Under the pieces are notes generated by a model. It saw nothing but the letters and a program-made list of their open reading frames with translations. It made no database searches and was not told the DNA's origin. A DNA stretch of 64,000 nt from Brochothrix thermosphacta DSM 20171 = FSL F6-1036 (GTDB lineage: Bacteria > Bacillota > Bacilli > Lactobacillales > Listeriaceae): the NCBI RefSeq assembly GCF_036884295.1, contig NZ_CP145608.1, forward strand, positions 558,001-622,000, in the 5' to 3' direction. How positions within the stretch are numbered: position 1 is the stretch's first letter; each line of letters opens with the position of its first letter. Shown piece by piece: positions 18,181 to 27,144 of this stretch. The translations under genes were made by a program, and so were the position numbers.

Positions 18181-18195
18181 AAAAGAGGTGGCGTA

Positions 18196-19656
18196 ATGAC
18201 AAATCAGCACAATGCTAAACTAACAACTAACACAGGCGCACCAGTTGGCGATAATCAAAATACGATGACTGCGGGCGTTAATGGTCCGGTATTACTGCAG
18301 GATGTTCATTTTATTGAGAAAATGGCACACTTTGACCGAGAACGTGTACCAGAACGTGTTGTACATGCTAAAGGCGCAGGGGCACATGGCGTGTTTAAGG
18401 TGACGAACGATTTAACAAAATATACGCGTGCTGATTTTTTATCTGAAGTAGGTAAAGAAACAGAAATGCTTGCACGTTTCTCTACTGTTGCGGGTGAATT
18501 AGGTTCAGCTGATACTTTACGTGATCCACGCGGATTTTCATTACGCTTTTATAGCGAAGAAGGTAACTATGACCTTGTAGGAAACAATACACCTGTATTT
18601 TTTATCCGTGATCCATTAAAATTCCCGGATTTTATTCATACACAAAAACGTAACCCACAAACGCATCTAAAGAGTACCACAGCCGTTTGGGATTTTTGGT
18701 CTTTATCACCAGAATCATTGCACCAAGTAACAATTTTAATGTCAGATCGTGGTATTCCAGCATCATTCAGACATATGCATGGTTATGGTAGCCATACATA
18801 TCGTTGGACTAATGCTGAGGGTGAAAGCTTCTGGGTGAAATATCACTTTAGAACAGACCAAGGGGTACAAAACTTAACTGCTGAGGCAGCTGAAAGATTA
18901 GCTGGCCAAAATCCAGATTATCATACTGAAGATTTGTTTTATGCGATTGAAGATGGCGAATTTCCTTCATGGACATTAAGTGTACAAATAATGCCGTTGG
19001 AAGATGCAGCCAAATATCGCTTTAATTCTTTTGATGTCACGCAAGTATGGTCACAAAAAGATTATCCGTTAATCGAAGTTGGGACAATGACTTTGAATCG
19101 TAATCCTGAAAATTATTTTGCGACTATCGAACAAGCGGCTTTTTCACCAGCTAATATTGTACCAGGGATTGATTTTTCTCCAGATAAGATGTTACATGGT
19201 CGTGTGTTTGCTTACCCTGACACACAACGTCACCGCATCGGACCTAATTATAATCTACTTAAAGTAAATCAACCTAAAAATCCAATTAACAATTATCAAC
19301 GAGATGGAAGTATGCGTAGCGACAATAATGGGGGGAGTGACGTATACTACGAACCAAATAGTTTTGGTGGGCCAAAAGAGTCGCCAGTTGATAAGTATGC
19401 AACACTAAAAATCGAGGGTATTGCAGGTAATCATTCATACCAAGAAGATGATTTTTACACTCAACCAGGAGATTTATATCGTTTATTAAGTGAAGATGAA
19501 AAACAACGTTTAGTAGATAATATCGTGGGTGGATTGAGTACAGTTCGTCTTGAAGAAATTAAAATAAGACAAACAAAACAATTCTATAAAGCTGATAAAG
19601 ATTATGGTGAACGTGTAGCCAAAGCCTTAAACATATCGATTGATCAAATTAAATAA
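18196..19656 (+). CDS. katA: Monofunctional haem catalase
   Basis: This 486-residue small-subunit catalase converts hydrogen peroxide to water and oxygen in the cytoplasm. The distal-haem active site [16 protein letters not shown] (~46–61) holds the catalytic His, and the proximal haem ligand Tyr is in [12 protein letters not shown] (~336–347). The ATG follows AAAGAGGTGG. It is monocistronic, with a PerR-type box upstream and a terminator downstream. Confidence 0.96.
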   Translation: MTNQHNAKLTTNTGAPVGDNQNTMTAGVNGPVLLQDVHFIEKMAHFDRERVPERVVHAKGAGAHGVFKVTNDLTKYTRADFLSEVGKETEMLARFSTVAGELGSADTLRDPRGFSLRFYSEEGNYDLVGNNTPVFFIRDPLKFPDFIHTQKRNPQTHLKSTTAVWDFWSLSPESLHQVTILMSDRGIPASFRHMHGYGSHTYRWTNAEGESFWVKYHFRTDQGVQNLTAEAAERLAGQNPDYHTEDLFYAIEDGEFPSWTLSVQIMPLEDAAKYRFNSFDVTQVWSQKDYPLIEVGTMTLNRNPENYFATIEQAAFSPANIVPGIDFSPDKMLHGRVFAYPDTQRHRIGPNYNLLKVNQPKNPINNYQRDGSMRSDNNGGSDVYYEPNSFGGPKESPVDKYATLKIEGIAGNHSYQEDDFYTQPGDLYRLLSEDEKQRLVDNIVGGLSTVRLEEIKIRQTKQFYKADKDYGERVAKALNISIDQIK

Positions 19657-19659
19657 TGC

Positions 19660-19697
19660 GAAAATGTTCTGACTACCAAGTCAGAGCATTTTTTTAT
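19660..19697 (+). terminator. Terminator of katA
   Basis: AAATGTTCTGACT and AGTCAGAGCATTTTTTT form a hairpin with a short loop 5 bp after the stop. Confidence 0.85.
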
Positions 19698-19700
19698 TAT

Positions 19701-19744
19701 TTGGAGCCATTTTGGAGCCATTTTGGAGCCGTTTTGGAGCCATT
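19701..19744 (+). repeat. Four tandem copies of an 11-bp unit
   Basis: The unit TTGGAGCCATT is repeated four times without gaps; only the third copy differs (A to G at position 9). It lies between the katA terminator and the sortase gene. The period is about one helical turn. Confidence 0.9.
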
Positions 19745-19874
19745 ATAGTAAGATATGTTCAAAATATATTCATTAACAAGTAAAGTTTAGCGTGATTAAC
19801 TGACTATATTAGGGTAAAATATAAGAGACTGAGTTATCAAATCAATCATGTCAGAGGAAAGGAAGATAAAACAA

Positions 19875-20510
19875 GTGAAAAAAACAAAATTAATAGTTCC
19901 GATTATTATTTTGATTATAGGTGTATTATTAATTTTATCACCTTGGATTAAAAATATGATTGTGGCAAATACCAGTAAGGTTGATTCTTCATTAACTGCA
20001 GAACAATTTGAAAAAAATAATAAAAATGCTTCTAAAAATGATTATAATGCGGTTAAACGCTTATCAACAACTTCTGTTTTTAACAACAGTATGAAAGTAG
20101 ATAAAGATGCGATTATTGGTGAAATTAAAATTAACAGTGTTGATTTATACTTACCTATCCTTAAAGGGACAAATGATGCGAACCTTTTAGGCGGCGCAAC
20201 GACAATGTTGGAAGAACAAAAAATGGGTGAAGGAAATTATTCTTTAGCAGGTCATCACATGCGAGATAGCTCATTGTTATTTGGACCACTATTGGAAATC
20301 AAAAAGGGTGCGGATATCGTTATCACAAATAAGAAAAAAGATTTTCATTATAAAGTGGTAGAAACTAAAATTGTTGATGAAACTGATATTGATATACTGG
20401 ATGATAAAGGGGACAAACGTATTACCCTTTTCACCTGTGATACAGCAGATGCAACCAGTAAACGTTTTGTAGTAATAGGAACTTTAGATAAAGTTACCAA
20501 GCACAAATAA
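19875..20510 (+). CDS. srtA: Class A sortase
   Basis: The 211-residue membrane-anchored transpeptidase attaches LPXTG proteins to peptidoglycan. An N-terminal helix (~4–22) is followed by the sortase barrel. Catalytic residues are visible: His in LAGHHMRD (~130), Cys in TLFTCDT (~188) and Arg in KRFVVIG (~197). I prefer the GTG at 19875, which has GAGGAAAGGA upstream; the ATG at 19848 in frame has no ribosome binding site. It lies just before a membrane-anchored repeat protein gene. Confidence 0.9.
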   Translation: MKKTKLIVPIIILIIGVLLILSPWIKNMIVANTSKVDSSLTAEQFEKNNKNASKNDYNAVKRLSTTSVFNNSMKVDKDAIIGEIKINSVDLYLPILKGTNDANLLGGATTMLEEQKMGEGNYSLAGHHMRDSSLLFGPLLEIKKGADIVITNKKKDFHYKVVETKIVDETDIDILDDKGDKRITLFTCDTADATSKRFVVIGTLDKVTKHK

Positions 20511-20527
20511 TTACTGTGAAAAAGAAG

Positions 20528-20567
20528 GATAGTATTTCGACATTTTGTCGAGATACTATTTTTTTAT
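20528..20567 (+). terminator. Terminator of srtA
   Basis: ATAGTATTTCGACA and TGTCGAGATACTAT pair around a TTT loop and are followed by TTTTTTA. Confidence 0.85.
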
Positions 20568-20760
20568 TAAAAATTAGTAGTATGAAATTAAAGTGTTAGG
20601 ATAGTTATCGGGTACAACATTGTAGTCAGTCGCTAAGTCACTTTCGTTTTTATATCGTTTTTTAATAGTATATCGATACCTATTCGCTTTTCACATATGA
20701 TACAATAATAGAATAGGGAAAATATAAGGTTTGAGTTTATATTGAAGGGAATTGTAGTCG

Positions 20761-21450
20761 ATGAAAGAGGAGACTCGCTCGAAAAATAAAATATTTGGAA
20801 TTATTTTTATAATTACAATTGTTATTGTTGTGATGGCAATAATATTTGCCGTACGTCACGTTAATAACGTTAAAGCGATAGAGGATGCAAAATTAGAAAA
20901 AGCAACATTGATCGTCAATCAACTTTATCGTGAAGATCGATTAGCTGATAAAGTCACTGAGACAACATTGAAAAATGCTCGTACAGCAACACAAGAGGTT
21001 GATAATGAACAGGCTAAAGGAAGTTTGAATAAGCAAATAAATAAAGCTGAGCGTTTATTCTTGCAACAAACTGAAATTTTAGCAACCTTAGATAGTTTTT
21101 CGACAGATGATGGAAACTCATTTAGTGATGGTTTGAGTGTGACAGAATTACAGGCGCTAAAAGTTGAGAATATTAGCAATGTTAAATTACAAGCAGAGGC
21201 AATTGATAAAAAAGCAGAGTTGATATCCTGGGTAGAATATAGTGATGTTACTGAACTGTCAATAACACAATTGTTTACAGATAAAAAAGAAAATCGTTTA
21301 GCCAAAAATGTTAGCGAAAAGAATTTGAAAGATATTCGTGAAAAACTGGATGATATTAAAAATGACTCGCGTAAAAAAGAACTCAGTGATAAAATCGATA
21401 AAGCCGATAAATTATTAGCTGCTCAAAAAAAGAAAGACAAAAAACAGTAA
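20761..21450 (+). CDS. Membrane-anchored extracellular protein with two Cry1Ac D-VI-like repeats
   Basis: The 229-residue protein has one N-terminal membrane helix (~11–29) and a Lys/Asp-rich extracellular part. Two helical repeats of ~55 residues are visible, one at ~42–95 (LYREDRLADKVTETTLKNAR) and one at ~170–222 (LFTDKKENRLAKNVSEKNLK). Each has the pattern of the 'toxin Cry1Ac domain D-VI-related' modules common in Listeria surface proteins. No LPXTG signal is present. GAAGGGA precedes the ATG. Function is unknown; an adhesive or spacer role is a guess. Confidence 0.7.
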   Translation: MKEETRSKNKIFGIIFIITIVIVVMAIIFAVRHVNNVKAIEDAKLEKATLIVNQLYREDRLADKVTETTLKNARTATQEVDNEQAKGSLNKQINKAERLFLQQTEILATLDSFSTDDGNSFSDGLSVTELQALKVENISNVKLQAEAIDKKAELISWVEYSDVTELSITQLFTDKKENRLAKNVSEKNLKDIREKLDDIKNDSRKKELSDKIDKADKLLAAQKKKDKKQ

Positions 21451-21452
21451 AT

Positions 21453-21482
21453 AAAAAAACGTCGATATGACGTTTTTTATTT
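21453..21482. terminator. Terminator shared with the converging phosphatase gene
   Basis: AAAAAACGTC and GACGTTTTTT form a short hairpin. Its right side overlaps the last codons of the phosphatase gene. Confidence 0.8.
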
Positions 21483-21944
21483 ACTGTTTTTTTGAAGAGC
21501 GTTAAATAATCCAGGCATCGCATCTGTAATTAAATTAAACGTTTCTTGAAAATCCCCCGTATAATAAGGGTCAGGCACATCAACTAAGTTGGTATTTGGT
21601 GAGAAGTGTAAGAGCGTGTGTAATTCACCAATATAGTTTGAAGGTGCGAGTGCTTGTATATCTTTTAAGTTCTGTGAATCCATCGCAATGATGTAATCGT
21701 AAACATCGAAGTCTTTAACATTTATTTGACGGGCATAGATATCAGCATAACTAATGTTGTTTTCAATCAGTTTTTCGCGTGTACCGCTATGTGGTTCTTT
21801 GCCTATATGCCAATCCCCAGTTCCTGCAGAATCGCTAATATAATTCAAATTGCGTATTATCGTTTCATTTCGAAAAATCGCTTCAGCCATTGTTGATCGG
21901 CAAATATTTCCTAGACAAACAAATAACACGTTTGGTTGTGTCAT
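21477..21944 (-). CDS. Low-molecular-weight protein tyrosine phosphatase
   Basis: This 155-residue phosphatase has the CX5R loop CLGNICRS (~11–18) near its start and the general-acid Asp in DVPDPYY (~122–128), so it should be active on phosphotyrosine or phosphoarginine. The ATG at 21944 follows GGAGG by 7 bp. It is the last gene of a three-gene operon (Rrf2 regulator, unrecognised protein, phosphatase) with 1-bp spacing to the gene before it. Arginine versus tyrosine specificity cannot be decided by eye. Confidence 0.9.
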   Translation of the reverse strand: MTQPNVLFVCLGNICRSTMAEAIFRNETIIRNLNYISDSAGTGDWHIGKEPHSGTREKLIENNISYADIYARQINVKDFDVYDYIIAMDSQNLKDIQALAPSNYIGELHTLLHFSPNTNLVDVPDPYYTGDFQETFNLITDAMPGLFNALQKNSK

Positions 21945-21945
21945 A

Positions 21946-22653
21946 TCAATTCCTCCATTCATTTGTAATTTCAGTTAATAATTGTTTTGTGTGAGGCAAT
22001 GCTAAGATAGATAACCAATCGTTAAGCCAATCAGCAGGTAGCTTTCGTTTGAAATATAACACTTGTTCCAAAACTGCATTTGCTATGGCTAATTGTTCCT
22101 CAACAGTACCCTCGATAAAACGTCTAGCCATCTGTTGTGTCCAAAATGTTTTGTCGGGTAGATCTTCCAACGCGTTGAGTGAAGTCAAAAAATCTTCTTG
22201 GTTATAATATTTTAGATGAAAAGTTATTTTATCGTGAGACCAATCTAGCATAGCTTCCTCTGGAGTAAAGAGATGCTGCGACATTTTAGCAATAAATTTA
22301 GTAAAGGATGTTGCGAGAACCATAGTATTTAGTGTTTCAAAATCCGCAAACAATATTACGGGAGAGACATTCTCTTCTAAATAATGAAAACCAATCATAC
22401 GGGGACCATCAATTGCAAAGTAAAAAGTTGTCCCAGCTAACGTTTGCTCATGTTCATAACCAGTAGTACTTGTTACCTTTTCAATAGAAAGAAAGCGGTA
22501 TGTTTCTAAAAAATCAAACCCATAAGATGTAGGTTCAATTGTTGATAAAAAATTTTTATCCAATAGCGTATCAGTATTTAATTGTGAAAATTCGAGATAA
22601 TCATTAGGGATACTATAGTTTGTATTTTTTGAATCAGTCCAGTAAGAACTCAT
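21946..22653 (-). CDS. Unrecognised 235-residue protein, weakly SUKH-like
   Basis: I do not recognise this protein with confidence. It is soluble, acidic and rich in aromatic residues. The N-terminal half (IPNDYLEF ~20; FAIDGPRMIGFHY ~80; ATSFTKFI ~115) recalls the SMI1/KNR4 (SUKH) fold. The C-terminal half looks helical. It sits between an Rrf2 regulator (4 bp) and a phosphatase (1 bp), so it should share their control. The ATG at 22653 has AAAGGTG upstream. It is probably a real gene; its role is unknown. Confidence 0.7.
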   Translation of the reverse strand: MSSYWTDSKNTNYSIPNDYLEFSQLNTDTLLDKNFLSTIEPTSYGFDFLETYRFLSIEKVTSTTGYEHEQTLAGTTFYFAIDGPRMIGFHYLEENVSPVILFADFETLNTMVLATSFTKFIAKMSQHLFTPEEAMLDWSHDKITFHLKYYNQEDFLTSLNALEDLPDKTFWTQQMARRFIEGTVEEQLAIANAVLEQVLYFKRKLPADWLNDWLSILALPHTKQLLTEITNEWRN

Positions 22654-22657
22654 GCTT

Positions 22658-23095
22658 TCACCTTTTCGTTTCATCTATTTTTAAGATACGATTAACAATA
22701 TTCGCAACCGTTTCACTTTCAAGTTGGTTTTCCATTTTTTTTTGTGCAGTAATCAAAGACTCATTTAATGCTTCTTCAATATTGGCACCCACTAAACAAG
22801 CTGGATTAGGGTGTTCATGGATTTGAAAAAGATTGTTTTCTTCTACACTGTCAACTGCACGATAGACATCAAGTAATGTAATATCATCTAGACTACGAAT
22901 TAAAGTGGCACCTTTGGAACCACGATGATTTGCAACGAGTTGAGCATTTTTCAATTGGCCAATAATGCGTCGGATGACGACGGGATTTGTATTAACACTT
23001 GCTGCCAAAGATTCAGAAGTAATACCAGTTGCTTTATTTAAGTGTAACAGGCTTAAAATATGAATGGCGACAGAAAAACGGCTACTAATTTTCAT
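22658..23095 (-). CDS. Rrf2-family transcriptional regulator
   Basis: The 145-residue winged-helix protein starts with MKISSRFSVAIHILSLL, typical of Rrf2 proteins such as YwnA. It has only one cysteine (PNPACLVG, ~99), so it does not carry the three-Cys Fe-S site of IscR or NsrR. It may sense redox or thiol state through that Cys, or another ligand. A strong GAGGAGG precedes the ATG. It leads the operon and is divergent from dps. Confidence 0.88.
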   Translation of the reverse strand: MKISSRFSVAIHILSLLHLNKATGITSESLAASVNTNPVVIRRIIGQLKNAQLVANHRGSKGATLIRSLDDITLLDVYRAVDSVEENNLFQIHEHPNPACLVGANIEEALNESLITAQKKMENQLESETVANIVNRILKIDETKR

Positions 23096-23249
23096 GTGAA
23101 CAGCCTCCTCTTCTTAATTATAGGAACCTGAATAGAGAGCTGTCAATGATAATGTTCTCATGTAAGTCGTATAACTAAAAAAAGGAATCGATTTGCGTTA
23201 TAATAGAGGAAGTTAAGAGTTCTTAAAATTCTTTTTGGAGGTATGTCTA

Positions 23250-23729
23250 ATGAAAACAGTTAAAGCAACAGATACTAAACAATTCTTAAATCATCAAGTA
23301 GCAAATTACGGTTTGTTTTATACAAAACTTCACCAGTTACATTGGTATGTTAAAGGATCACATTTCTTTACATTACATGTTAAATTTGAAGAATTATACG
23401 ATGAAACAACAGCTATTTTAGATGAAATTGCTGAGCGTTTAATTGCAATTGGTGGGGCTCCTTATTCAACTCTAAAAGAGTTTATTGATCACTCTAGTAT
23501 TGAAGAGAAACCTTATACAGAACCATTGACACAAGATCAAATGGTCGAGACTGTGATTGCAGATTTAACAACCTTACGAGATGAACTTGTTGAAGGTATC
23601 GCAATCAGTGATGAAGAAAATGACTCAGTAACCAATGATTTATTGATTTCAAAAAAAGCATCAATCGATACACACATCTGGTTCTACACAGCATTTTTAG
23701 GTCAAGATCCAGTTCCTGCTAAAAAATAA
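23250..23729 (+). CDS. dps: Dps-family ferritin-like protein
   Basis: The 159-residue four-helix protein assembles into a dodecamer that stores iron and protects from peroxide. Ferroxidase-site residues are seen in HQLHWYVKGSHFFTLHVKFEE split as HQLHWYVKG (~30) and HVKFEELYDE (~45–54). The ATG at 23250 has GGAGG 7 bp upstream, preferred over the TTG at 23235. TATAAT at ~23201 is a likely -10 box. It is equivalent to Fri of Listeria. I see only a poor PerR-like match upstream. Confidence 0.92.
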   Translation: MKTVKATDTKQFLNHQVANYGLFYTKLHQLHWYVKGSHFFTLHVKFEELYDETTAILDEIAERLIAIGGAPYSTLKEFIDHSSIEEKPYTEPLTQDQMVETVIADLTTLRDELVEGIAISDEENDSVTNDLLISKKASIDTHIWFYTAFLGQDPVPAKK

Positions 23730-23752
23730 TAATTTGAGTTTTTATAGCAAGC

Positions 23753-23788
23753 TAAAGCCTGATTATTTATAATCAGGCTTTTTTTATA
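23753..23788 (+). terminator. Terminator of dps
   Basis: AAAGCCTGATTA and TAATCAGGCTTTTTTT form the hairpin with a short loop. Confidence 0.88.
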
Positions 23789-23891
23789 AAAAATATTAAA
23801 AGTAGCGATATAACGACCTTTATATAGAGTGTTTAGGCGCAAAATATGTTAAAGTAAGATAAGCTATTAATACGTTTGAGGAGGGAAAAAA

Positions 23892-24185
23892 ATGAAAATT
23901 AATGTAACTGATCAAGCAATGGTATTCTTTGAAGCCGAATTTGATACTGAGCGAACTCCAAATATTCGCCTGTTTGCAAAATATGGTGGTGATAGTAATA
24001 TTCACCATGGTTTTTCGGTAGGTATAACAGCCGAATTACCTGAAGATCCAATTGTTACAGTTAAAGTTGGAGACTTGAATTTTTATGTTGAAGAGACAGA
24101 TTACTGGTATTTTGATGGTTATGATTGGAATATTGATTATGATAAGAAAACTGATTTACTCGATTTTGGTCCAATCGTGTCGTAA
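23892..24185 (+). CDS. HesB/IscA-like family protein without cysteines (YneR type)
   Basis: The 97-residue protein has the HesB/YneR fold pattern: MKINVTDQAMVFFEAEF at the start and VGDLNFYVEETDYWYFDG in the middle. It lacks the three cysteines used by true Fe-S carriers, as do YneR-type proteins, so an Fe-S role is doubtful. GAGGAGGG precedes the ATG. The next gene starts 15 bp later, so the two are likely cotranscribed. Confidence 0.75.
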   Translation: MKINVTDQAMVFFEAEFDTERTPNIRLFAKYGGDSNIHHGFSVGITAELPEDPIVTVKVGDLNFYVEETDYWYFDGYDWNIDYDKKTDLLDFGPIVS

Positions 24186-24200
24186 TCAGATCGGGGGAAA

Positions 24201-25253
24201 ATGAAAGAATTGATTGAAATTATGCAAAAAAAATCAGTGCGTCGATTATTGATTTTTGCATTGTTAATTTTCATCTTATATACACTACGAAGTATGTTAA
24301 ATGTGATGTTACTGACATTTATTTTTGCTTTCTTAGTGGATCGTTTAGAAACATTGGTTGTGAAGTATACGAAGTTACCTCGTAAATTGATTGTGGTATT
24401 AATATACACTTCTGTGGTGGCGTTATTCTATGCAACCATTACACATTACTTACCAGTAATTGTTAAGCAAGTAACACAACTGTTTAACAGTACTGTTGGA
24501 TTCTTTAGTCAAGGAACAAGCAATAGATTTATTGCAATGGCTGTCGACTTTATGGATAAATATAACATAAAGAAATATATGGATACAGGTGTTGACTTCC
24601 TTGTCTCTTCATTAACAAGTATGAGCAGTATTACTCTCAATGTATTTATTGCATTGTTATTGAGTTTCTTCTTCTCATTAAGTAAAGAACACTTAGTAAG
24701 TTTCACAAAAGGATTCAAACATAGTGCTATTGGTTTTATCTATGACGAAGTAGCATATTTTGGTTCTCGATTTGTCGGAACTTTTGGTAAAGTAATGGAA
24801 GCTCAGTTTATTATTGCGTTTTTCAATACATTAGCAACAACACTTGTTTTATGGTTATTAAACTTCCCTCAACTTGTTAGTCTTGCATTAATGATTTTTG
24901 TATTGAGTTTGATACCTGTCGCAGGTGTTGTCATTTCATTGATTCCATTAAGTATTATCGGTTATACAATTGGTGGAATTACAGATGTTATTTACATGAT
25001 TATTACAGTTATTGTGATACATGCAATTGAGGCATATATTCTCAATCCGAAGATTATGTCTTCAAAAACAGAATTGCCGATTTTTTATACCTTTATTGTA
25101 TTGATTTTCAGTGAGCACTTCTTTGGTGTTTGGGGATTAATTATAGGTATTCCGGTGTTTATGTTCTTAGTAGATGTTATTGGTGCTAAACCAGAGCCAA
25201 AAGAAAAAAAGCCGATTATAAATAATATTACCAAAAAAATAAAACGAAAATAA
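24201..25253 (+). CDS. AI-2E family (UPF0118) permease
   Basis: This 350-residue membrane protein has seven to eight helices. The C-terminal pattern PVAGVVISLIP, LNPKIMSS and FGVWGLIIGIPV is diagnostic of the AI-2E/UPF0118 family. Members export varied substrates, including autoinducer-2 or Na+; the substrate here is unknown. The cytoplasmic tail is Lys-rich. GGGGGA precedes the ATG. It is preceded by the HesB-like gene and ends at a shared terminator. Confidence 0.88.
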   Translation: MKELIEIMQKKSVRRLLIFALLIFILYTLRSMLNVMLLTFIFAFLVDRLETLVVKYTKLPRKLIVVLIYTSVVALFYATITHYLPVIVKQVTQLFNSTVGFFSQGTSNRFIAMAVDFMDKYNIKKYMDTGVDFLVSSLTSMSSITLNVFIALLLSFFFSLSKEHLVSFTKGFKHSAIGFIYDEVAYFGSRFVGTFGKVMEAQFIIAFFNTLATTLVLWLLNFPQLVSLALMIFVLSLIPVAGVVISLIPLSIIGYTIGGITDVIYMIITVIVIHAIEAYILNPKIMSSKTELPIFYTFIVLIFSEHFFGVWGLIIGIPVFMFLVDVIGAKPEPKEKKPIINNITKKIKRK

Positions 25254-25296
25254 AGCAAGGAAGCTAACATGACCTTCATCTTTTTTTCTTGCCAAT

Positions 25297-25334
25297 ACAA
25301 AAAGCCCTGACATAAGAGTCTGGGCTTTTTGTAA
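25297..25334. terminator. Bidirectional terminator between permease and DUF915 hydrolase genes
   Basis: CAAAAAGCCCTGAC and GTCTGGGCTTTTTG pair with one mismatch and have A and T runs on either side. Confidence 0.85.
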
Positions 25335-25346
25335 TTTCTATAGTAG

Positions 25347-26162
25347 TTATTTTGTAGGTACAGACCACAAAAATTTGCCAATACGTTCATCAACACTATC
25401 ATTTTCATGTAAACCAGAGTGAGTGCCGCTTGATCCTTTTACAATTTGTGTTTGTAAGGGGTTGTGTTTGAAAATATCTTCAGCAAGTAACGCACTTTCG
25501 AGTGTAACCGAACCATCTCCACCTTTTTCTTTATCGACATAACCAGCAACTATTAAAAAAGCAGTACTTTTTGGCAAAGTTTCAGACATACGTTGGGAAA
25601 TTTTGCGCTGTGCTTTTTCTTCGTTGTTAATCTTTTTATTATAATCAGTCGGAGATAAAGGGACGCCGATATAAACTAGTTTATTAACAGTCGGACGTTC
25701 TTTATTGTCATGGTTTAAAGCTAAGTAGACAGTTAAAGAACTTCCACCCATTGAATGTGTGACGACGTTTATTTTCTTTATGTCATCTTCCTTATGTAGA
25801 TAAGTCATGACATTTTTTATGTAACCAGCTTGCGTTTTTAAATTTTCCTTATTAGAAACAAAAATTACATTTATAAGTGGATTTTTTGTCGTTTTATCAT
25901 AGGTTCCAATTGGAGTCACTGTTCCATCAGTGTCAACTCGAAGTGTTTGAGAAGTGGTTCCCCAACCGTACTTTGAGTTAAAACGATTAATCATTCCGCC
26001 GAATGAACGTTCATTACCATTAAATCCATGAATAAAGAGTGTAGGAATCTGTGTAGACTGAGCTTTGGGATAAGAAGGTTGTAGTGCAATCAATATTGAA
26101 ATCATCACGGCAAAAGTAATTACAGGTATGAGACAATAAGAAAGCCAATTTCGTTTATTCAT
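25347..26162 (-). CDS. Membrane-anchored or secreted DUF915 alpha/beta hydrolase
   Basis: The 271-residue protein has a hydrophobic N-terminal helix (~9–27), then a lipase-like domain with TLFIHGFNGNERS (~41–53), nucleophile elbow VTHSMGGSS (~135–143) and a C-terminal HSGLHEN holding the catalytic His. DUF915 members are cell-surface esterases of Bacillota with unclear substrates. GAGGTGAATC precedes the ATG. It is divergent from proB. Confidence 0.85.
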   Translation of the reverse strand: MNKRNWLSYCLIPVITFAVMISILIALQPSYPKAQSTQIPTLFIHGFNGNERSFGGMINRFNSKYGWGTTSQTLRVDTDGTVTPIGTYDKTTKNPLINVIFVSNKENLKTQAGYIKNVMTYLHKEDDIKKINVVTHSMGGSSLTVYLALNHDNKERPTVNKLVYIGVPLSPTDYNKKINNEEKAQRKISQRMSETLPKSTAFLIVAGYVDKEKGGDGSVTLESALLAEDIFKHNPLQTQIVKGSSGTHSGLHENDSVDERIGKFLWSVPTK

Positions 26163-26241
26163 GATTCACCTCATTCTTTTAATACAATAATTATATCTTA
26201 ATAATGAAACTTTGTGGTGTTTTTTTGTTTTAGAAAAGTAA

Positions 26242-26271
26242 TTTAATTAAAAGGCTACTCTTTTAATTAAA
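26242..26271. promoter_or_regulatory. Perfect inverted repeat upstream of proBA
   Basis: TTTAATTAAAAG and CTTTTAATTAAA, 12 bp each, flank a 6-bp spacer, ~60 bp before the proB start. With no following T run it is more like a protein-binding site than a terminator. Confidence 0.55.
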
Positions 26272-26332
26272 ATCATGTAAAATAAAGGGAATAACAATTA
26301 ACAGAATTATCTAACTAAAATGGGGTGTTAGG

Positions 26333-27133
26333 GTGCGTGAAATAATTAAAGAGAGCCAGCGTATTGTTGTGAAAGTGGGAACTTCAACAATAATGTATTC
26401 GAATGGCAAAATCAATCTTCGTACAATTGAGCGATTGGTAAGAGTACTGGCGGATTTATCAAATCAAGGTAAAGAAGTAATTTTAGTATCATCCGGTGCA
26501 ATCGGTGTTGGCAGCCATAAATTACAATTAAAGACGCCACCTGTAGAAATGGCAGAAAAACAGGCAATTGCAGCTGTAGGACAATCAGAATTAATGCACA
26601 TCTATAGCAAACTATTTGGTGAATATGGTCATGTAGTTGGTCAAATATTACTCACACGTGATGTTATTGATTTTCCTGATAGTCGAAAAAATGTTACAAA
26701 TACATTTGAGATGATGTTAAATAAAGGGATTATCCCAATCGTTAATGAAAATGATACCGTAAGTGTTAATGAAATTGAGCATGTTACACGTTTTGGCGAC
26801 AATGATCAATTATCTGCGATTGTAAGTGAAGTCACAACGGCTGATTTACTTATTCTGTTATCGGATATCGATGGGTTATTCGATAGTGACCCTAATTTTA
26901 ATCCAAACGCTAAACTTATCAGTGAGGTAAAAGAAATCACACCTTATATTGTTAATTTAGCAGGTGGTGAAGGAAGTCGCTTTGGAACCGGTGGTATGGT
27001 AACTAAAATTGAAGCGGCAAAAAGAGTTGTGAACAATCAATCGAGAATGTTAATTACAAACGGAGCAGATCCTTATATACTCTATGATTTATTAGAGGGG
27101 AAAAATATAGGTACACTTTTTAGTAATGAATAG
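26333..27133 (+). CDS. proB: ProB, glutamate 5-kinase
   Basis: The 266-residue kinase phosphorylates glutamate in the first step of proline synthesis. It is a single amino-acid-kinase domain (VVKVGTSTI ~11; VSSGAIGVG ~51; NENDTVSVNE ~142) and lacks the C-terminal PUA domain found in longer ProB proteins, as in Listeria. The GTG start at 26333 has GGGGTG upstream. It precedes proA by 11 bp in a two-gene operon. Confidence 0.94.
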   Translation: MREIIKESQRIVVKVGTSTIMYSNGKINLRTIERLVRVLADLSNQGKEVILVSSGAIGVGSHKLQLKTPPVEMAEKQAIAAVGQSELMHIYSKLFGEYGHVVGQILLTRDVIDFPDSRKNVTNTFEMMLNKGIIPIVNENDTVSVNEIEHVTRFGDNDQLSAIVSEVTTADLLILLSDIDGLFDSDPNFNPNAKLISEVKEITPYIVNLAGGEGSRFGTGGMVTKIEAAKRVVNNQSRMLITNGADPYILYDLLEGKNIGTLFSNE

Positions 27134-27144
27134 GAGGGAAAATG

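Noticed and set aside
19701..19744. 11-bp tandem repeats as a CRISPR array or replication iterons
   Set aside because: No spacers, and no replication gene or origin features are close.
23101..23249. A PerR box before dps (TGATAATGTTCTCAT)
   Set aside because: Only about 8 of 14 consensus bases match, too few to call an operator.
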